Position numbers and translations under genes: made by a program | Part shown: piece by piece, positions 1 through 11,420 of the stretch | Layout: each line of letters starts with the position of its first letter | Position numbering within the stretch: position 1 is the stretch's first letter | Notes under the pieces: generated by a model | Seen by the model: the letters and a program-made list of their open reading frames with translations, nothing else | Told to the model about the DNA's origin: nothing | The model's database searches: none | From: Bufo bufo | Taxonomy: Eukaryota; Chordata; Amphibia; Anura; Bufonidae | Length of the DNA: 64,000 bases | Assembly: GCF_905171765.1 (NCBI RefSeq) | Contig: NC_053398.1 | Coordinates: 45,414,323-45,478,322 of the forward strand | Reading direction: 5' to 3'

Positions 1-280
1 TTTATGGACATTGCTGGTCCATTCTACTGGAGTCCTTTTTCCCCCCAGTTTTATGACAACCCGAGGTTGCTCACGCATTTTGGAGGAGGAGTGGACGAGA
101 GCAGCACAAGAGCATGGATAGCGGCACTATAGGTAATGTAATGACAGGTAATGTAAGCATTCTGGCTGGTTGTATGAGGGAACATTATTTAATGGTTGCA
201 AAGCTGAACATACTATTTAAATCATATATAAAAGATTTTTTATCTGATAACCCAGCACATTTTTCCAGGACCGCTATGAC

Positions 281-521
281 TTAAAGGATTTGTCTCATCT
301 CGCCGTTACTATGGTGAGATGAGACACAGTTCCAACCACCTCCTGGCCGGGAAACAGCGGAGTGCTATGGCTTTCTGCTCTTTCAGTAGCTCTCATTGCC
401 GTGCATGAGAACTACTGAAACAGCGCAGCACAGCAAGCTATGCTGTTCCTGAGTTGGGGAGGTGGTCGGGACTGTGTCTCATCTGGCCTTAGTAACAGCG
501 AGATGAGACAACCCCTTTTAA
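281..521. mobile_element. Palindromic TTAA-flanked MITE
   Basis: Both ends carry TTAA (281-284 and 518-521). The inner ends are inverted copies built on TGTCTCATCTCG and its complement, followed inward by imperfectly matched arms. No coding capacity is seen. TTAA duplications are typical of piggyBac and Kolobok type non-autonomous elements; which of the two is not resolved. Confidence 0.6.
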
Positions 522-1359
522 GGTGGGTTTACATGGCCCAATGGAGCAGGCAATTGTCGAGAAGGACAATCACCCGCTCGTCAGTGGAGGTTAAGCGCTA
601 CATTTACATGCAGAGATCTCCTCCACAGTACAGGGATGGGCAATGGTCACTGCCATAATTTGCCTCCATACAGATTCATTGTTTCTGGGCAGCAGCGTGC
701 TGTTTAGATGAATGAAGATTGAGTCGTCCACACCAAAAGTCATTTCACCCGATAAACAAGCGTTTTGCTCGTTCATCCGGTGATCTGCGAAATCCTTAAG
801 CCCCTTTTACACGAGCAAGTTTTCCGCACGGGTGAAATGCGTGACGTGAACGCATAGCACCCGCACTGAATCCTGACCCATTCATTTCAATGGGTCTGTG
901 TACATAAACCTTTTTTTTCACGCATCAGTTCTACGTTGCGTGAAAAACACAGCATGTTTTATATTCTGCGATTTTCACGCAGCCCGGGCCTCATAGAAGT
1001 GAATGGGGCTTCAGTGAAAAACGCATTGCATCCGGAAGCAAGTGCGGGTGCAATGCGTTTTTCACGGATGGTTGCTAAAAGAAGTTGTTTGTAAACCTTC
1101 AGTTTTTTATCACGCACGTGAAAAAACGCATCAAAACGCATTGCACCCACGCGGAAAAAACGGAACAACTGAACGCAATCTCAGACAAAACTGACTGAAC
1201 TTTGTTGCAAAATGCGAGTTTCACTGAACGCATCCGGAGCTAATCCGTCCCGCTCATGTCGTGAAAGAGGCCTTACAGGGCCTGATTATCTGGAATGAGT
1301 GTTCATACAAATGTTCATTCTAGATATTCGCCCCAAACATTGGGCCGTGTAAAGCCGCC
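522..1359. mobile_element. Inverted-repeat element with a second element nested in it
   Basis: The left end GGTGGGTTTACATGGCCCA is mirrored at 1337-1359 by TGGGCCGTGTAAAGCCGCC. The flanks are TAA (519-521) and TTA (1360-1362), so the duplication is imperfect or altered. It starts directly at the right end of the 281-521 element, and a second element (800-1272) sits inside it. Confidence 0.5.
800..1272. mobile_element. TWA-duplication MITE nested in 522-1359
   Basis: The ends are inverted (left CCCCTTTTACACGAGC, right TCGTGAAAGAGGCC), with TTA next to each end. The interior alternates GCGTTTTTCACGC-type segments with their complements, giving a multi-hairpin structure. A TWA duplication is the hallmark of PIF/Harbinger elements; membership is inferred. 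Confidence 0.5.
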
Positions 1360-1362
1360 TTA

Positions 1363-2273
1363 CTGTGTCATTTTACCAGACCAGAAGACCAGCAGCAGCA
1401 GAGAGGGCACTCTCATTATGGATGGGGCTGCACAGCATCACTAGGTTGGCAGTAAATTGCAATAGAATGACGACATCAAGACTTATAACCTCAATGTTTC
1501 CCTGTGGTGAAGAAAAGTCTTCAACATTAAGCCTCCACTTTTCCCTCCGGCGGCCGTGCACGTGAGTGTCTATAAAGCTCCTGGCGATCAAATGTCAATG
1601 TGAAAGCCGAGCTCAGAAACACGTTCTGTCATTCTACACATCATTCAGCAAACATGAAACGCCCTTTTTTCTTTTCAAAAAATCTTTTGTGAACTGAACT
1701 GTCGGCGGCTCTTTATAGAACCTTACAGGATTTCATGATGTGGTGAGGTCACACGATTCTGTGACATCATCATAGTAAAATGAACCGGGGCCAGCAGGAC
1801 CCACAAAGTATCAGACTGGGGTTATGGGAGACAGACCTCCCACCCTGAAGGAAATCAACTGGAGAGAGGCCCAGCATTGAACTTCTCCGGTTACCAACAG
1901 GATTTCCTGTATTTTCAGTCACCTCTAGGGGAAGCTCAGTGCAAAGAGATTACGTACAGCTTCCATTGCACTGTGCTCCCCCTAGTGGTGGCTGCAGGCA
2001 GTTAGTTTTATAATATACTGTGTTCAGGGAAGCAGTAGACTTATCAATGGATTTATGACACTTGTCTGATGTAAATACATTGAGAAATATGTTCAGAATA
2101 ATCACCATATTTGTGATGCATATATTCAACTTTTCTGATTTAGAAGTCAAATATAATGGATGAGGCTATATATATATATAACTATTATTATTTTTTTATA
2201 AAAAATTCAAGATTGTAAATTCTTCATAAATCTGAGGATTTACAGTTTGCATTCGACGCTATACCTGGGAGTG
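1363..2273. other. No gene recognised
   Basis: AT-rich DNA lying downstream of the pnpla2 coding sequence. Short open frames occur on both strands but none resembles a known domain. A short (TA)n run lies near 2169-2181. Confidence 0.4.
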
Positions 2274-2281
2274 TTTGACAC

Positions 2282-2520
2282 TAGTGTTGAGCGAACTTCT
2301 GTTTTAAGTTCGGCGTCTAAAGTTCGGCTTCCGGTTAGCGGAGAATCCCGATATGGATTCCGAATTCCGTTGTGGTCCGTGGTAGCGGAATCAATAATGG
2401 TCGATTATTGATTCCGCTACCACGGACCACAACGGAATTCGGAATCCATATCGGGATTCTCCGCTAACCGGAAGCCGAACTTTAGACGCCGAACTTAAAG
2501 CAGAAGTTCGCTCAACACTA
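2282..2520. mobile_element. hAT-type palindromic MITE with 8-bp TSD
   Basis: A 239-bp near-perfect palindrome with ends TAGTGTTGAGCGAAC and its complement. It is flanked by identical 8-bp copies of TTTGACAC (2274-2281 and 2521-2528). Terminal TAGNG and an 8-bp duplication are hallmarks of hAT transposons. The arms are about 115 bp, meet near 2400 and are almost identical, suggesting a young insertion or strong hairpin constraint. There is no transposase, so it is non-autonomous. Confidence 0.8.
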
Positions 2521-2739
2521 TTTGACACACATAATGGGAAAATGGGTGGAGTGGGGCCCATACTAAGTTTTGCTATGGGGCCCTATGAGATCAATGTATA
2601 CACCTGATGTAGACCTATGTCTAATCCAGTATATCTGATAATCCAGCACAGAACTGTAATGTGTATTACGCCAGACCGGATGACTAGGAGCAAAGAAAAT
2701 CAATGAGAAAATGAATCTCACAGCATAGGTGACAAATAA

Positions 2740-3032
2740 TGACCCCCAGCGAAGACGACAACGAGAGTTCTCTAAATTCCCCCTCTGAGTGGAGCGGTAG
2801 AGTGCGTGTCGTTCCACCACTCTGTTCACTTCTATGGGGCTGATGCAGACAGCGCTCTGTTAGCCCCATAGAAGTGAATGGAGTGGCGGACTGCCGGCGC
2901 ACTACTGGGTCTCGGGGACTCATCATTCTCAGGGTCATTGGGTGTCCCATCGGTTGGACCCCCTGTGATCTGATATTTATCACTTATCCTGTAGATAGAT
3001 GAGAGATTATTTTCATGGATAACCCCTTTAAT
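2740..3032. mobile_element. Right part of a TTAA-type MITE
   Basis: It ends GGATAACCCCTTTAA at about 3017-3030, the terminal pattern seen in complete TTAA elements elsewhere in the window. It has an internal hairpin around 2830-2885 (two facing copies of TTCACTTCTATGGGGCT and complement). The left end is not recognisable. Confidence 0.4.
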
Positions 3033-4624
3033 GTTTCTCTTTTGGGACAAAAGTTCCAGTGAAGAATTCGGACATTAGCTTAGAGGTTTTTACTCAAGTA
3101 GACATAGAGGGCGCTAGTGAGGTGCTCTAATACTCAGCTCAGCACTGCAGCATCTCTCTCAATGAGACACAGACATATTGCACACAGTTCACATGTCTCT
3201 CCGGGGCCAGGCTGGCTGCTCTCTCAGTTACAGACCTTACTTCTCCACCGGTGATAGGCTGCTCCAGGGTACAGGGACTAGTCAGTTCAAAGAGGCTACC
3301 CCTGCTCTGCAGTGATTGGTCAGCAGTTTTTTGACCCGAGGGGATGCACACATTGGCAGGTTCCACTCACCTCCACTTTTTGCTGATATTCTCGCTCTGC
3401 TGTGGTGTTTCCAGCATCGATCTATGCTGCCTTCTTGGGACTTTCTCCAAGGCTCTGCATGTACTCCTATAAGAGGCCATGTGTGAGGATGCTTCTGGCA
3501 TGACCCTGGTAAAATGAATCCTTCACTGCCACCAATGCCAAATGTCAAACACAGTGCAATACATATTCAGTCACAGTGCATTCCTCAACATAATCCATTG
3601 ACATCCTGTATCAACGTATTTGACTCTCAAAGTGTCAGCAATGCTCTCCAGGCTACCTGTGATGTCATCATAGACTAAATATACACTTTTCCCATGGTTA
3701 AGTCCATATAGGACACTTTAATCCATGTTAGTGCCTATACTTATCTGGTTACCTGCCTGGTGTCTCTCAGTAGCATAAGACACATAATGGCATATCACAC
3801 GGCCTATAATCCATGTTACAGGTTACATGGCACACTTAACAGGGTTCTCTAGGATATATTTAAAATGGCTGCAAGCTTCCTTCCCTTGAATGTGAGCAGG
3901 ACTGGCTGTCTCTTTTTGCAGAGCTGCCTAGGTGGGTGAGGGGACGGGCTTCACTACACACTACTCTCCAGCACCTGCATATACTATACATTGGTGAACG
4001 TTCCTGTCAGGCTCCTCAGCCATGGTGGCATATCGTAGGCAGGATCACATCATTACCATCTATTGTAGAGCAGCATAGTGAGGCCCGTCCCCATCACAAC
4101 CCTCGGCAGCTCTGCAAGTGGAGGCAACCAGTCCTGCCCACATTCTAGGACAGGTTGCTGGTAGCCCTATAATGTCATTCCCTGATAAGCCCTTTAAGTG
4201 CACGGAGATATAATGAGGTATCATATATAAACATATCACAGGCACAGGCATACTCCAAAGAGATCTGAGACATCACAATTCAAGAGTCAAATTAACCCAC
4301 AGAAACAGGTTAGGATACAGGTAAGGTTCACGTCATACAATCATCAATTAATCTATATCAGGGCCAGACTGAGACTCAAAAAGGTTTCTGAGACTGGCAC
4401 AATTCTAGCTGTTGGAGTGGGATGGCCAGAAAAACCTGTTGAATCTCCTGCCACTCCAGTGCCGATCCTCTCCACTGCTGCAGTCAGTCCTCTGAAACCT
4501 GCATACTAATGAAGGACGTCATCTAGCGACTTATCTAATTCCTGAGACTTTCATACTATGCTGGGTGCTTCACTAGCTTTCTCGGACAGTGCAGAAAGCT
4601 ACTGTTGAAAATACCGGTAAATCT
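3033..4624. other. No gene recognised
   Basis: No convincing exon. The start of a GGGCCAGACTGAG-type dispersed repeat appears near 4361. A possible element with inverted ends may span about 3837-4197 but is too diverged to define. Confidence 0.3.
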
Positions 4625-5690
4625 ACACTTCTCAACATTGAAATTGCAACACCATGAAAGAAATGGTATGGAATTATGTAAATCACAGGATCAATAGACA
4701 TGTTAATGATATGCAAATGCTAAAAAATGGAAATACAATATTCAAAACATCTTGATTTACTAAGCATCAAGTATGATCACCTTGCGCAGAAATACAGACA
4801 CTTATGCACCTTGGCATGCAGTGAGGTTATTAATGGTTGTCTGAGGAATGTTCTGCCACGCTGAATGCACTTGGGCACGTAGATCATAAAGATCCACTAC
4901 TGGCACCTCCCTTTGCAATTGCCGACCAACGATGTCCTAGATGTGCTTGATGGCAGACAAGTTCGGAGACGCTGCAGGCCATGGTAGCACGTTTAGGCCA
5001 CGCAGGCTGCTCATAGTATCACAAGCAACATGCGGCCTGGCCTTATTCTGTTGAAAAACGGCTCCTGGGACACTTTGGAGAAATGGCCGTACCACTGCTT
5101 CCACAACCAAATCAATGTAACACCGAGTTGTTAGTGAACCTGAATAGATGACTAGAGGAATATGGCTACTGTACACCATAATCTTGGGAATAGGAGCAGT
5201 GTGACATTCCCTTGTGAAGGCCTCTACATGGCACTGCCCACATGATCTCCAGCCTCCATTGCTGTCTTGCTGTGCACCATGATAGCCTTTAAGAGCAGTG
5301 GTGGGAAATTAATGGAACACTTGTAGCTGGAAGCCTGGCTAGCCCAATGTGCTGAAAACACCTTTTGATGGTTTGTGTAGACACTGTTTGCCGCCCTAGG
5401 CTTGGCATGTGACGTCCAGTTTCACTTGCAGCACAGAATATATCACTACGTGCCATTCTTCTAATCAGTTGATCCATCTATGCAGAGGATCGCTAATGTG
5501 CACCCCTTGCTATCATTCCAGTTCATTCTCCCAACCACCAAGACCAATCCAACACTGAACAGTCACGTCTTGACCTTTGCGTGTAGTGATCTGATAAGCC
5601 AAGGTCTGTCAGTTTAAGGATTCTGGCCCTCTCAGATTGAGACATTTGGTGATAACTGGAACATCAGTGAACAGGAGGCATCACAGAATA
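4625..5690 (-). pseudogene. Decayed Tc1/mariner-type transposase remnant
   Basis: Minus-strand frames give two recognisable pieces of one Tc1-like transposase in the correct order. At 5289-5477 is a helix-turn-helix segment containing SETGRHMPSLGRQTVS. At 4937-5179 is the DDE catalytic core with PGAVFQQNKARPHVA and LPWPAASPNLSAIKHI. In intact relatives the core reads QDNARPHVA and SPDLSPIEH; here the catalytic aspartate is Asn and the glutamate is Lys, and frames are broken. The region near 4629-4660 (ATTGAAATTGCAACACC) is probably one terminal repeat; the other was not found. The transposase is dead. Confidence 0.8.
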
Positions 5691-5889
5691 ATGTCATACG
5701 ACTTAATGCAATTTTTTAAGTTTTATGTGGCTAAAAAAACTTTGCTTTCAATCTGGTTTTTATGCCCCTCCCACATGCTGCAGTTTGGAGCTAGGTGCTT
5801 GAAATGTGATAATCTGCAGTGCAGATCTTGGAGACACCTGCTACTTCCTGGATTTGCATAACCTTACGTAGGAGCAGATTGGGAATTTA

Positions 5890-6345
5890 AAGTGGCCCTA
5901 AAAAAACAAAACTAAAAGTAGCCCCATGTTTTAGGCGGGTCTAAATTGACAGATGGTGGGTAACAGAAGTAGGCAGGGCCAGCAATACCATAATGCAGGA
6001 CCAAATACCACCCAGGCAGAACCAAATACCACAGTGCAACATGAAAAAAACCCAGCAGAACCAGATACCACAGTGAAGAACAATAGACTGCCCCAACAGA
6101 ACCAAATATTACAGTGCAGCACAAAATACTGCCTCTGCAAAACCAAATACTACCATCCACGCCAGAGTATAAAACTATAGAATTCGGGAGGACACCTGTG
6201 GCCACTGGCCAGGAGCACAAAGATGCTGACAGCATCAGATCTTTATGTACCTGGCTGGCGGCCAAAAGAAGGGCTTGGGCGGCCCTCTGGACATCAGCCC
6301 CCCTGGAAATTTCCCTGTAGGGTCTATGGCCAGTCTGCCTATGAT
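5890..6345 (+). repeat. Dispersed repeat (AAAATACCACAGTGCA family)
   Basis: Contains reiterated short motifs such as CAGAACCAAATACCAC and ends near GGGTCTATGGCCAGTCTG. Related copies lie at 40535-40740 (same strand, same GGGTCTATGGCCAGTTT ending) and 23440-23692 (opposite strand). Class unknown. Confidence 0.5.
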
Positions 6346-6481
6346 CTTATGGCTGGTCCTTCTCGGTGTTGTAATTTCAATATTGAGCGGTGTATATTGC
6401 TTGTAAGCTACAGTTCACTATAAGGCATATGGGAGATCCAAAAATTAGGTGGAAAAGTGTTCTATTAACTGATTAGACTAA

Positions 6482-6802
6482 GGCCGCATGCACATGACCG
6501 TATGTATTTTGCGGTCCGAAAAAAATGGATCCGCAAAGAATATGGATGACGCCCGTGCGAATTCCGTATTTTGTGGAATGGAACAGCTGGCCCCTAATAG
6601 AACAGTACTATCCTTGTCCGTAATGCGGACAATAATAGGACATTTTTTTGCAGAACAGAAATACGGACATACGGAAACGTAATGCACACGGAGTACCTTC
6701 CGTTTTTTTTTGCAGACCCATTAAAATGAATGGTTCCGCATACGGTCCGCAAAAAAAACCAGAACGGACACGGAAAGAAAATACGTTCGTGTGCATGAGC
6801 CC
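6482..6802. mobile_element. Harbinger-type MITE, TAA duplication
   Basis: Ends GGCCGCATGCACATGACCGT and ACGTTCGTGTGCATGAGCCC are inverted. TAA flanks both sides (6479-6481 and 6803-6805). The interior repeats GCGGTCCGAAAAAA-type segments and complements. One of many copies in this window of a family with GCACACGACCGT ends. Confidence 0.65.
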
Positions 6803-6805
6803 TAA

Positions 6806-7639
6806 GGCTGGGTTTACACAGCACAATGTTCAGGCCAATTATCAAGAATGAATGGTCCTACGAACGCTCGTTGATGCATGTCAATAGGCTTCACCTCCAC
6901 TCACTGCTGCAGGCTACAAGAGATCTGCAACCTGGGAGATTTATTTAAAAGCAACACAACAATCTTAAACATAAAGTGGATACTACACAGGAATGCACAA
7001 TGTAAATGCCCTATTCGTCCAATCCTCTAACTGAGAATTATTAGGGGGAAGGGTTGAGTGATGGTGGGCACATTTATATTCATCCGCAGCCAGGACAATG
7101 AATACAAATTCATGGTGCTGCAGAGTTGTGTTTGCTGTGACAAGCAGGAAACCTTACTATGAGAGGGCTGCAGCTAGATATTTACATAGGAAAATCCGAT
7201 ATATGCATTAGGGTTGGGTTGTTTGTGGTCTGAGGTTTATCTAATCCTGTCATTGGTGGTTAGTTCCTTTGCTGGGATTATAATTTGGATTGAGTGTGTA
7301 TGACACTGGCAGGGAGTGGGACTGTAGATAGAAAGAGGTGCTTGACTGGGACATCGCCTGCACAGAGTTTACCATCTGATCCTCAGTCATGATGTCAACA
7401 TTTTTGTTTAAATCTTTTTATCAAATTTTTCAGAATTTTGGTATGACATGGATATCATAGAGTAACAGAATAACAACATACTCCAAGCATCTAAAAACAA
7501 AGCTACATGTTTGCAAGCAGCGAAAAAAATTATTGGGAAATGCCAGGAACTTTTGGGATGTGTTCCCATCATGTTTTTAGTATCCTCTTCGTGTAACTGT
7601 GTTATGGATCTCTTAAACGGATCGACATCCATTTTAATG
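6806..7639. other. No gene recognised
   Basis: Opens with GGCTGGGTTTACACAGCAC, the left end of another inverted-repeat element whose right end is lost. The rest shows no exon-like frame. Confidence 0.3.
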
Positions 7640-8103
7640 TTAAAGAGGACCTTTCATCTGGCAAAACATTGTGAACTAAGTGTCATGATCTGTACAGCGG
7701 CGCCCATGGATCTCACTGCACTTACTATTATCCCCGGGCGCCGCTCCGTTCTCCCGCTATGCCCTCCGGTATGTTCGGTCACTTGGTTATAGTAGGCGGA
7801 GACTTAGGGGACTTGGTTATAGTAGGAGGAGACTTCCCTTTTTCTCCTGGGCGTGTCCTTCTCCCAGGCTGTAGCGCTGGCCAATCGCAGAGCAGAGCTC
7901 ACAGCCTGGGAGAAGGAGACGCCCAGAAGAACAAGAGAAGTCTCCTCCTACTATAACCAAGTGACTGAACATACCGGAGGACATAGCAGGAGAACGGAGC
8001 GGCGCCCAGGGATAATAGTAAGTGCAGTGAGATCCCTGGGCGCCGCTGTACAGATCATGACACTTAGTTCACAATGTTTTTCCAGATGAAAGGTCCTCTT
8101 TAA
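7640..8103. mobile_element. Palindromic TTAA MITE (AGAGGACCTTTCATC ends)
   Basis: TTAA flanks the element on both sides (7640-7643, 8100-8103). Arms of about 150 bp are inverted copies, including GCGGCGCCC blocks and the CACTTGGTTATAGTAGG block. The central part repeats the GGTTATAGTAGG(C/A)GGAGACTT motif twice. No ORF with homology. Confidence 0.7.
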
Positions 8104-8188
8104 GAAACAAACTTGTTTAGAGGGCACAAAAGCATGCCTCTCAAGTGTCCCTCTTTTTGACCCAAGTCCCTCTGCCCTTCTTTGATCC

Positions 8189-8614
8189 TTAAAGGGAACC
8201 TGTCACCGGGATTTTGTGTAGAGAGCTGAGGACATGGGTTACTAGATGGCCGCTAGCACATCCGCAATATCCAGTCCCCATAGCTCTGTGTGCTTTTATT
8301 ATGTAAAAAAAAAAAACGATTTGATACATATGCAAATTAACCTGAGATGAGTCCTGTACCTGAGATGAGTCAGGTACAGGATTTTATGCAAATTAACATA
8401 AAAGAGTCATATCTTACTTGTGTGACCAGAGAAGAGTCATATTTTCGAGCTCTGACTCATCCCAGGGTAATTTGCATATGTATCAAATCGTAATTTTTAC
8501 ACAATAAAAGCACACAGCGCTATGGGGACTGGGTATTGCGGATGTGCTAGCGGCCATCTAGCAGCCCATGTCCTCAGCTCTATACACAAAATTCTGGTGA
8601 CAGGTTCCCTTTAA
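8189..8614. mobile_element. Palindromic TTAA MITE (AGGGAACCTGTCACC ends)
   Basis: TTAA at 8189-8192 and 8611-8614 bounds inverted ends AGGGAACCTGTCACC and GGTGACAGGTTCCCT. Arms continue about 170 bp inward (GCTGAGGACATGGG, GGATGTGCTAGCGGCCATCT). It is inserted in a host repeat containing GTCCCTCTTTTTGACC, visible on both sides. Confidence 0.75.
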
Positions 8615-9213
8615 ATGTCCCTCTTTTTGACCTGGGGAATTAATGCTTAAATGTGCATTAATACATGTACTAATTGATCCTTACTAAACTATTTGTATGG
8701 TTTCTTCATGTATATTAGACCAGAACTTCATTATTTTGTTCAATTTGGACCTTAAAATATTTATAATCCAATGATTTATGTGCTAATATTTATATGGATA
8801 TTGAAGCGCAAGAAAAATAATTGTCCCAGAGGCTCCATATGCTGTAAAAAATAAAGGAACTGATACTCACCTAACTGATCCCCAGCTGCTGCAGTTCAGA
8901 CGGAGTCAGTAATTATACTTTGGGCGGAGTTAGAGGCGTGGCCTAGTATGAAAAATACTGCCATGATGCTAGCTGCACATATTGTCCCTCTTTGCAATTT
9001 TCAAAAGTTGGGAGGTATGACAAAAGCATGGTAGACAATGATATTCTGTCATCCAAATATTAGCAACAGACGGCAGACAAAACAGATGCAAAAGTAACCA
9101 CTTTTTTCACATTATTCTCCCTGGGACCGCCAGGGGATATGTTTTTTATAGCAGTTTTGTTTACAAAAACCTAACAGCCAGGTGGACAGGGAACACGTGA
9201 TGTGAACACAACC
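8615..9213. other. No gene recognised
   Basis: AT-rich sequence without exon-like frames. The stretch near 8985-9030 (GTCCCTCTTTGCA) echoes the host repeat broken by the 8189-8614 element. Confidence 0.3.
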
Positions 9214-9955
9214 TTAAAGGGGTTATCTGGGAATTTGATATTGATGACCTATGCTCAGGGTAGGTCATCAATATCTGATAGGTGGGGGTCCGAACCCCCA
9301 CCGATCAGCTGTTTGAAGAGAAGGTAGAGCTCTGTGAACGCTAAGGCCCCTTTCTAGGCTAGTGATGTCTTTGTACATCGGTCACGTGGCCTAGGCGTGG
9401 CTTAGTCCCATTCAAGTGAATGTGGCTGAGCTGCAATATCAAGCACAGCTTCTATATAATGTACGGCACTGTGCTTGGTGAGCTATGAAGAGGCCGATGT
9501 GTTCACCAGAGTTCCGGCGAGTGCCTCTTCCAACTGCTAATAAAGCTTGTTTCTAATAAATATGTTTGGAAGTATTTGGGGTCATCATCCTTGTGGACGT
9601 GGTGGGAGGAGAGGGTGTCAAGTGTCGAGTTTATCTTGTACACCCCCCTGCCTAGTGAAGTAAGTGACATATTTGATTCAACTGGCCTATTATGATTTTT
9701 AGCGTATGTTTTAGGGTTATAATTCTAATCATTATGTATACCACCTATGTGTATACTTTTCATGAGCTAAAAGATAAGATTGCTCTTTTTTATACCAATT
9801 GTGCCGTTTTATTCTATTCACTTGGAAAACATACTGTGGCGCCCCATATACTTGTTGTTCTTATTGTTCAAACAGCTAATCGGCAGGGGTCCCAGGAATC
9901 AGAGCCCCACCGATCTGATATTGATGACCTATCCTGTCAATAGGCCATTTACCGT
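9214..9955. mobile_element. Degraded TTAA-type MITE
   Basis: It starts TTAAAGGGGTTATCTGGG and carries the GATGACCTATCCT(C)AGGATAGG-type hairpin near 9240-9290, a block also found at 24740-24790 and 54970-55250. A matching block lies at 9888-9945. The right terminal repeat is not preserved. Confidence 0.45.
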
Positions 9956-10030
9956 ATTTTTCACTTTATAAGACGCACTTTTTTCCCCCAAAGTGGGGGG
10001 AAAAAGTGACTGCGTCTTAAAGAGCGAATC
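9950..10030. mobile_element. Fragment of a TATAAGACGCA-type repeat
   Basis: TACCGTATTTTTCACTTTA followed by TAAGACGCAC, then a GACTGCGTCTTA segment. This terminal sequence is characteristic of a widespread vertebrate hAT-like repeat. Only one end is preserved. Confidence 0.45.
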
Positions 10031-10479
10031 TGTCGAAAATCAAGCAGGCCAGCAGTATTGCAGAGTTGCAGGAGCTTTTAATTAGCCTGCTCCTGATCCC
10101 GCCATTTAAGTGTGGGGCGGGAGGCGGCAGTTAAGCATTCATTGAGGCTGAATGCCGCCAGCCCGCACGTCCATAGTACGCAGCTGCTGCCTGGGTCCGC
10201 TCCATAGAAGAGGAAGGGGGAGGAGAGCAGTTCTTCTTCTCCACTGCACTGCCGCCTGCACGTAATGCTGATTGGTGGTGTGCGGCGGCGGGAACTGCCG
10301 CCTCCACCAATAAGCTTACCCCCTCCCTCCAGTCCGGCCATGAGCGCTGTTGCCACAGACCACCAATGGAACTGCTGTGAGATAGGAGGGAGGAAGGAGT
10401 GGTAGTGGCCTCCGTCGCCCTGTTCTATCCCCTGTCACCTAAAGTCCCTGGTAAGTGACAGCTCAGGGGCTGACCTAAA

Positions 10480-10880
10480 AACGGTGTGTTAAATAGGACT
10501 ATAACCCCCCTCATCCAAAAAAATGCACCCATGTACTGCAGTACATGGGTGCATTCTTAAGGATGAGGGGTTTTTAGTCACATTTAATATAAACACATGT
10601 CAATTACATGACAGTCTCTGGACAGTATTAATATTAAATGTGAGTATAACCCCCCCTCATCCTTAAGAATATACTCATGTACTGCAGTAAATAGATGCAT
10701 TCTTATGGATGAGGAGGGTTATAGTCATTTCTATATAAACACAGGCCAATTACATTATAGACTCTGGACAGTTCTAATATTAAATGTGACTATAACCCCC
10801 CTCATCTTTAAGAATACACCAATGTACTACAGTAAATGGGTGTATTCTAAAGGATGAGGGGGGTTATAGTCAAATAACAG
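10480..10880. repeat. Three tandem GGATGAGGGG hairpins
   Basis: Three hairpin units with about 150-160 bp period. In each, CTATAACCCCCCTCATC is followed by a central palindrome around ATGTACTGCAGTACAT (partly decayed in units 2 and 3) and a closing GGATGAGG(G)GG. Units are separated by an AAACACA(T/G)G(T/C)CAATTACAT spacer. No coding capacity. Confidence 0.7.
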
Positions 10881-11076
10881 TGCGTCATCCAAAGATCTCC
10901 CAAATATCCTCATAACAGTGTGTCATCCGTAGATCCCCCATAACAGTGTACACGATTATTGTTATTTTATTAAATATTTTAGCACACCTTTTGGTTCATC
11001 ATATTTTTTTCCTATTTTCCTCCTCTAAAAGCAAATGACAACTCTGAGACAACGTTCTTATGCAATCATAAATCCT

Positions 11077-11082
11077 TTTATT
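11077..11082 (-). terminator. Possible distal polyadenylation signal
   Basis: AATAAA on the minus strand about 5.3 kb past the pnpla2 stop. It is followed at a plausible distance by a TTGTCTCAGAGTTG stretch. It could end a long pnpla2 3' UTR or another transcript, or be chance. Confidence 0.2.
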
Positions 11083-11420
11083 TATATATATACATACATT
11101 AAAAGCAGTTCTAGTTACATTTTAACAGCTGTCAGTGCCAGCCAGAAAGAAGAAAGTGCAGTAAACGGCAAGTATATACACATATAATACACAACATGGT
11201 AATCTGAATGTCCACATAGATGCATCAGGATTCCTGGTGGTTCCTTTCCTATTGACTGTTTCCTTGAAGTAATGGGCTTAGAAAGTATGGGTGGCAGTGG
11301 TAATTGGCAAATGTAAGTACTGTAGCCTGTGTGTCCGGTCATATAAATCCTGAATACCAGGTTAAACAAAGACATATGAAAACACTTATCATTTCCTTAA
11401 AATGTTGACACCTTAACATA

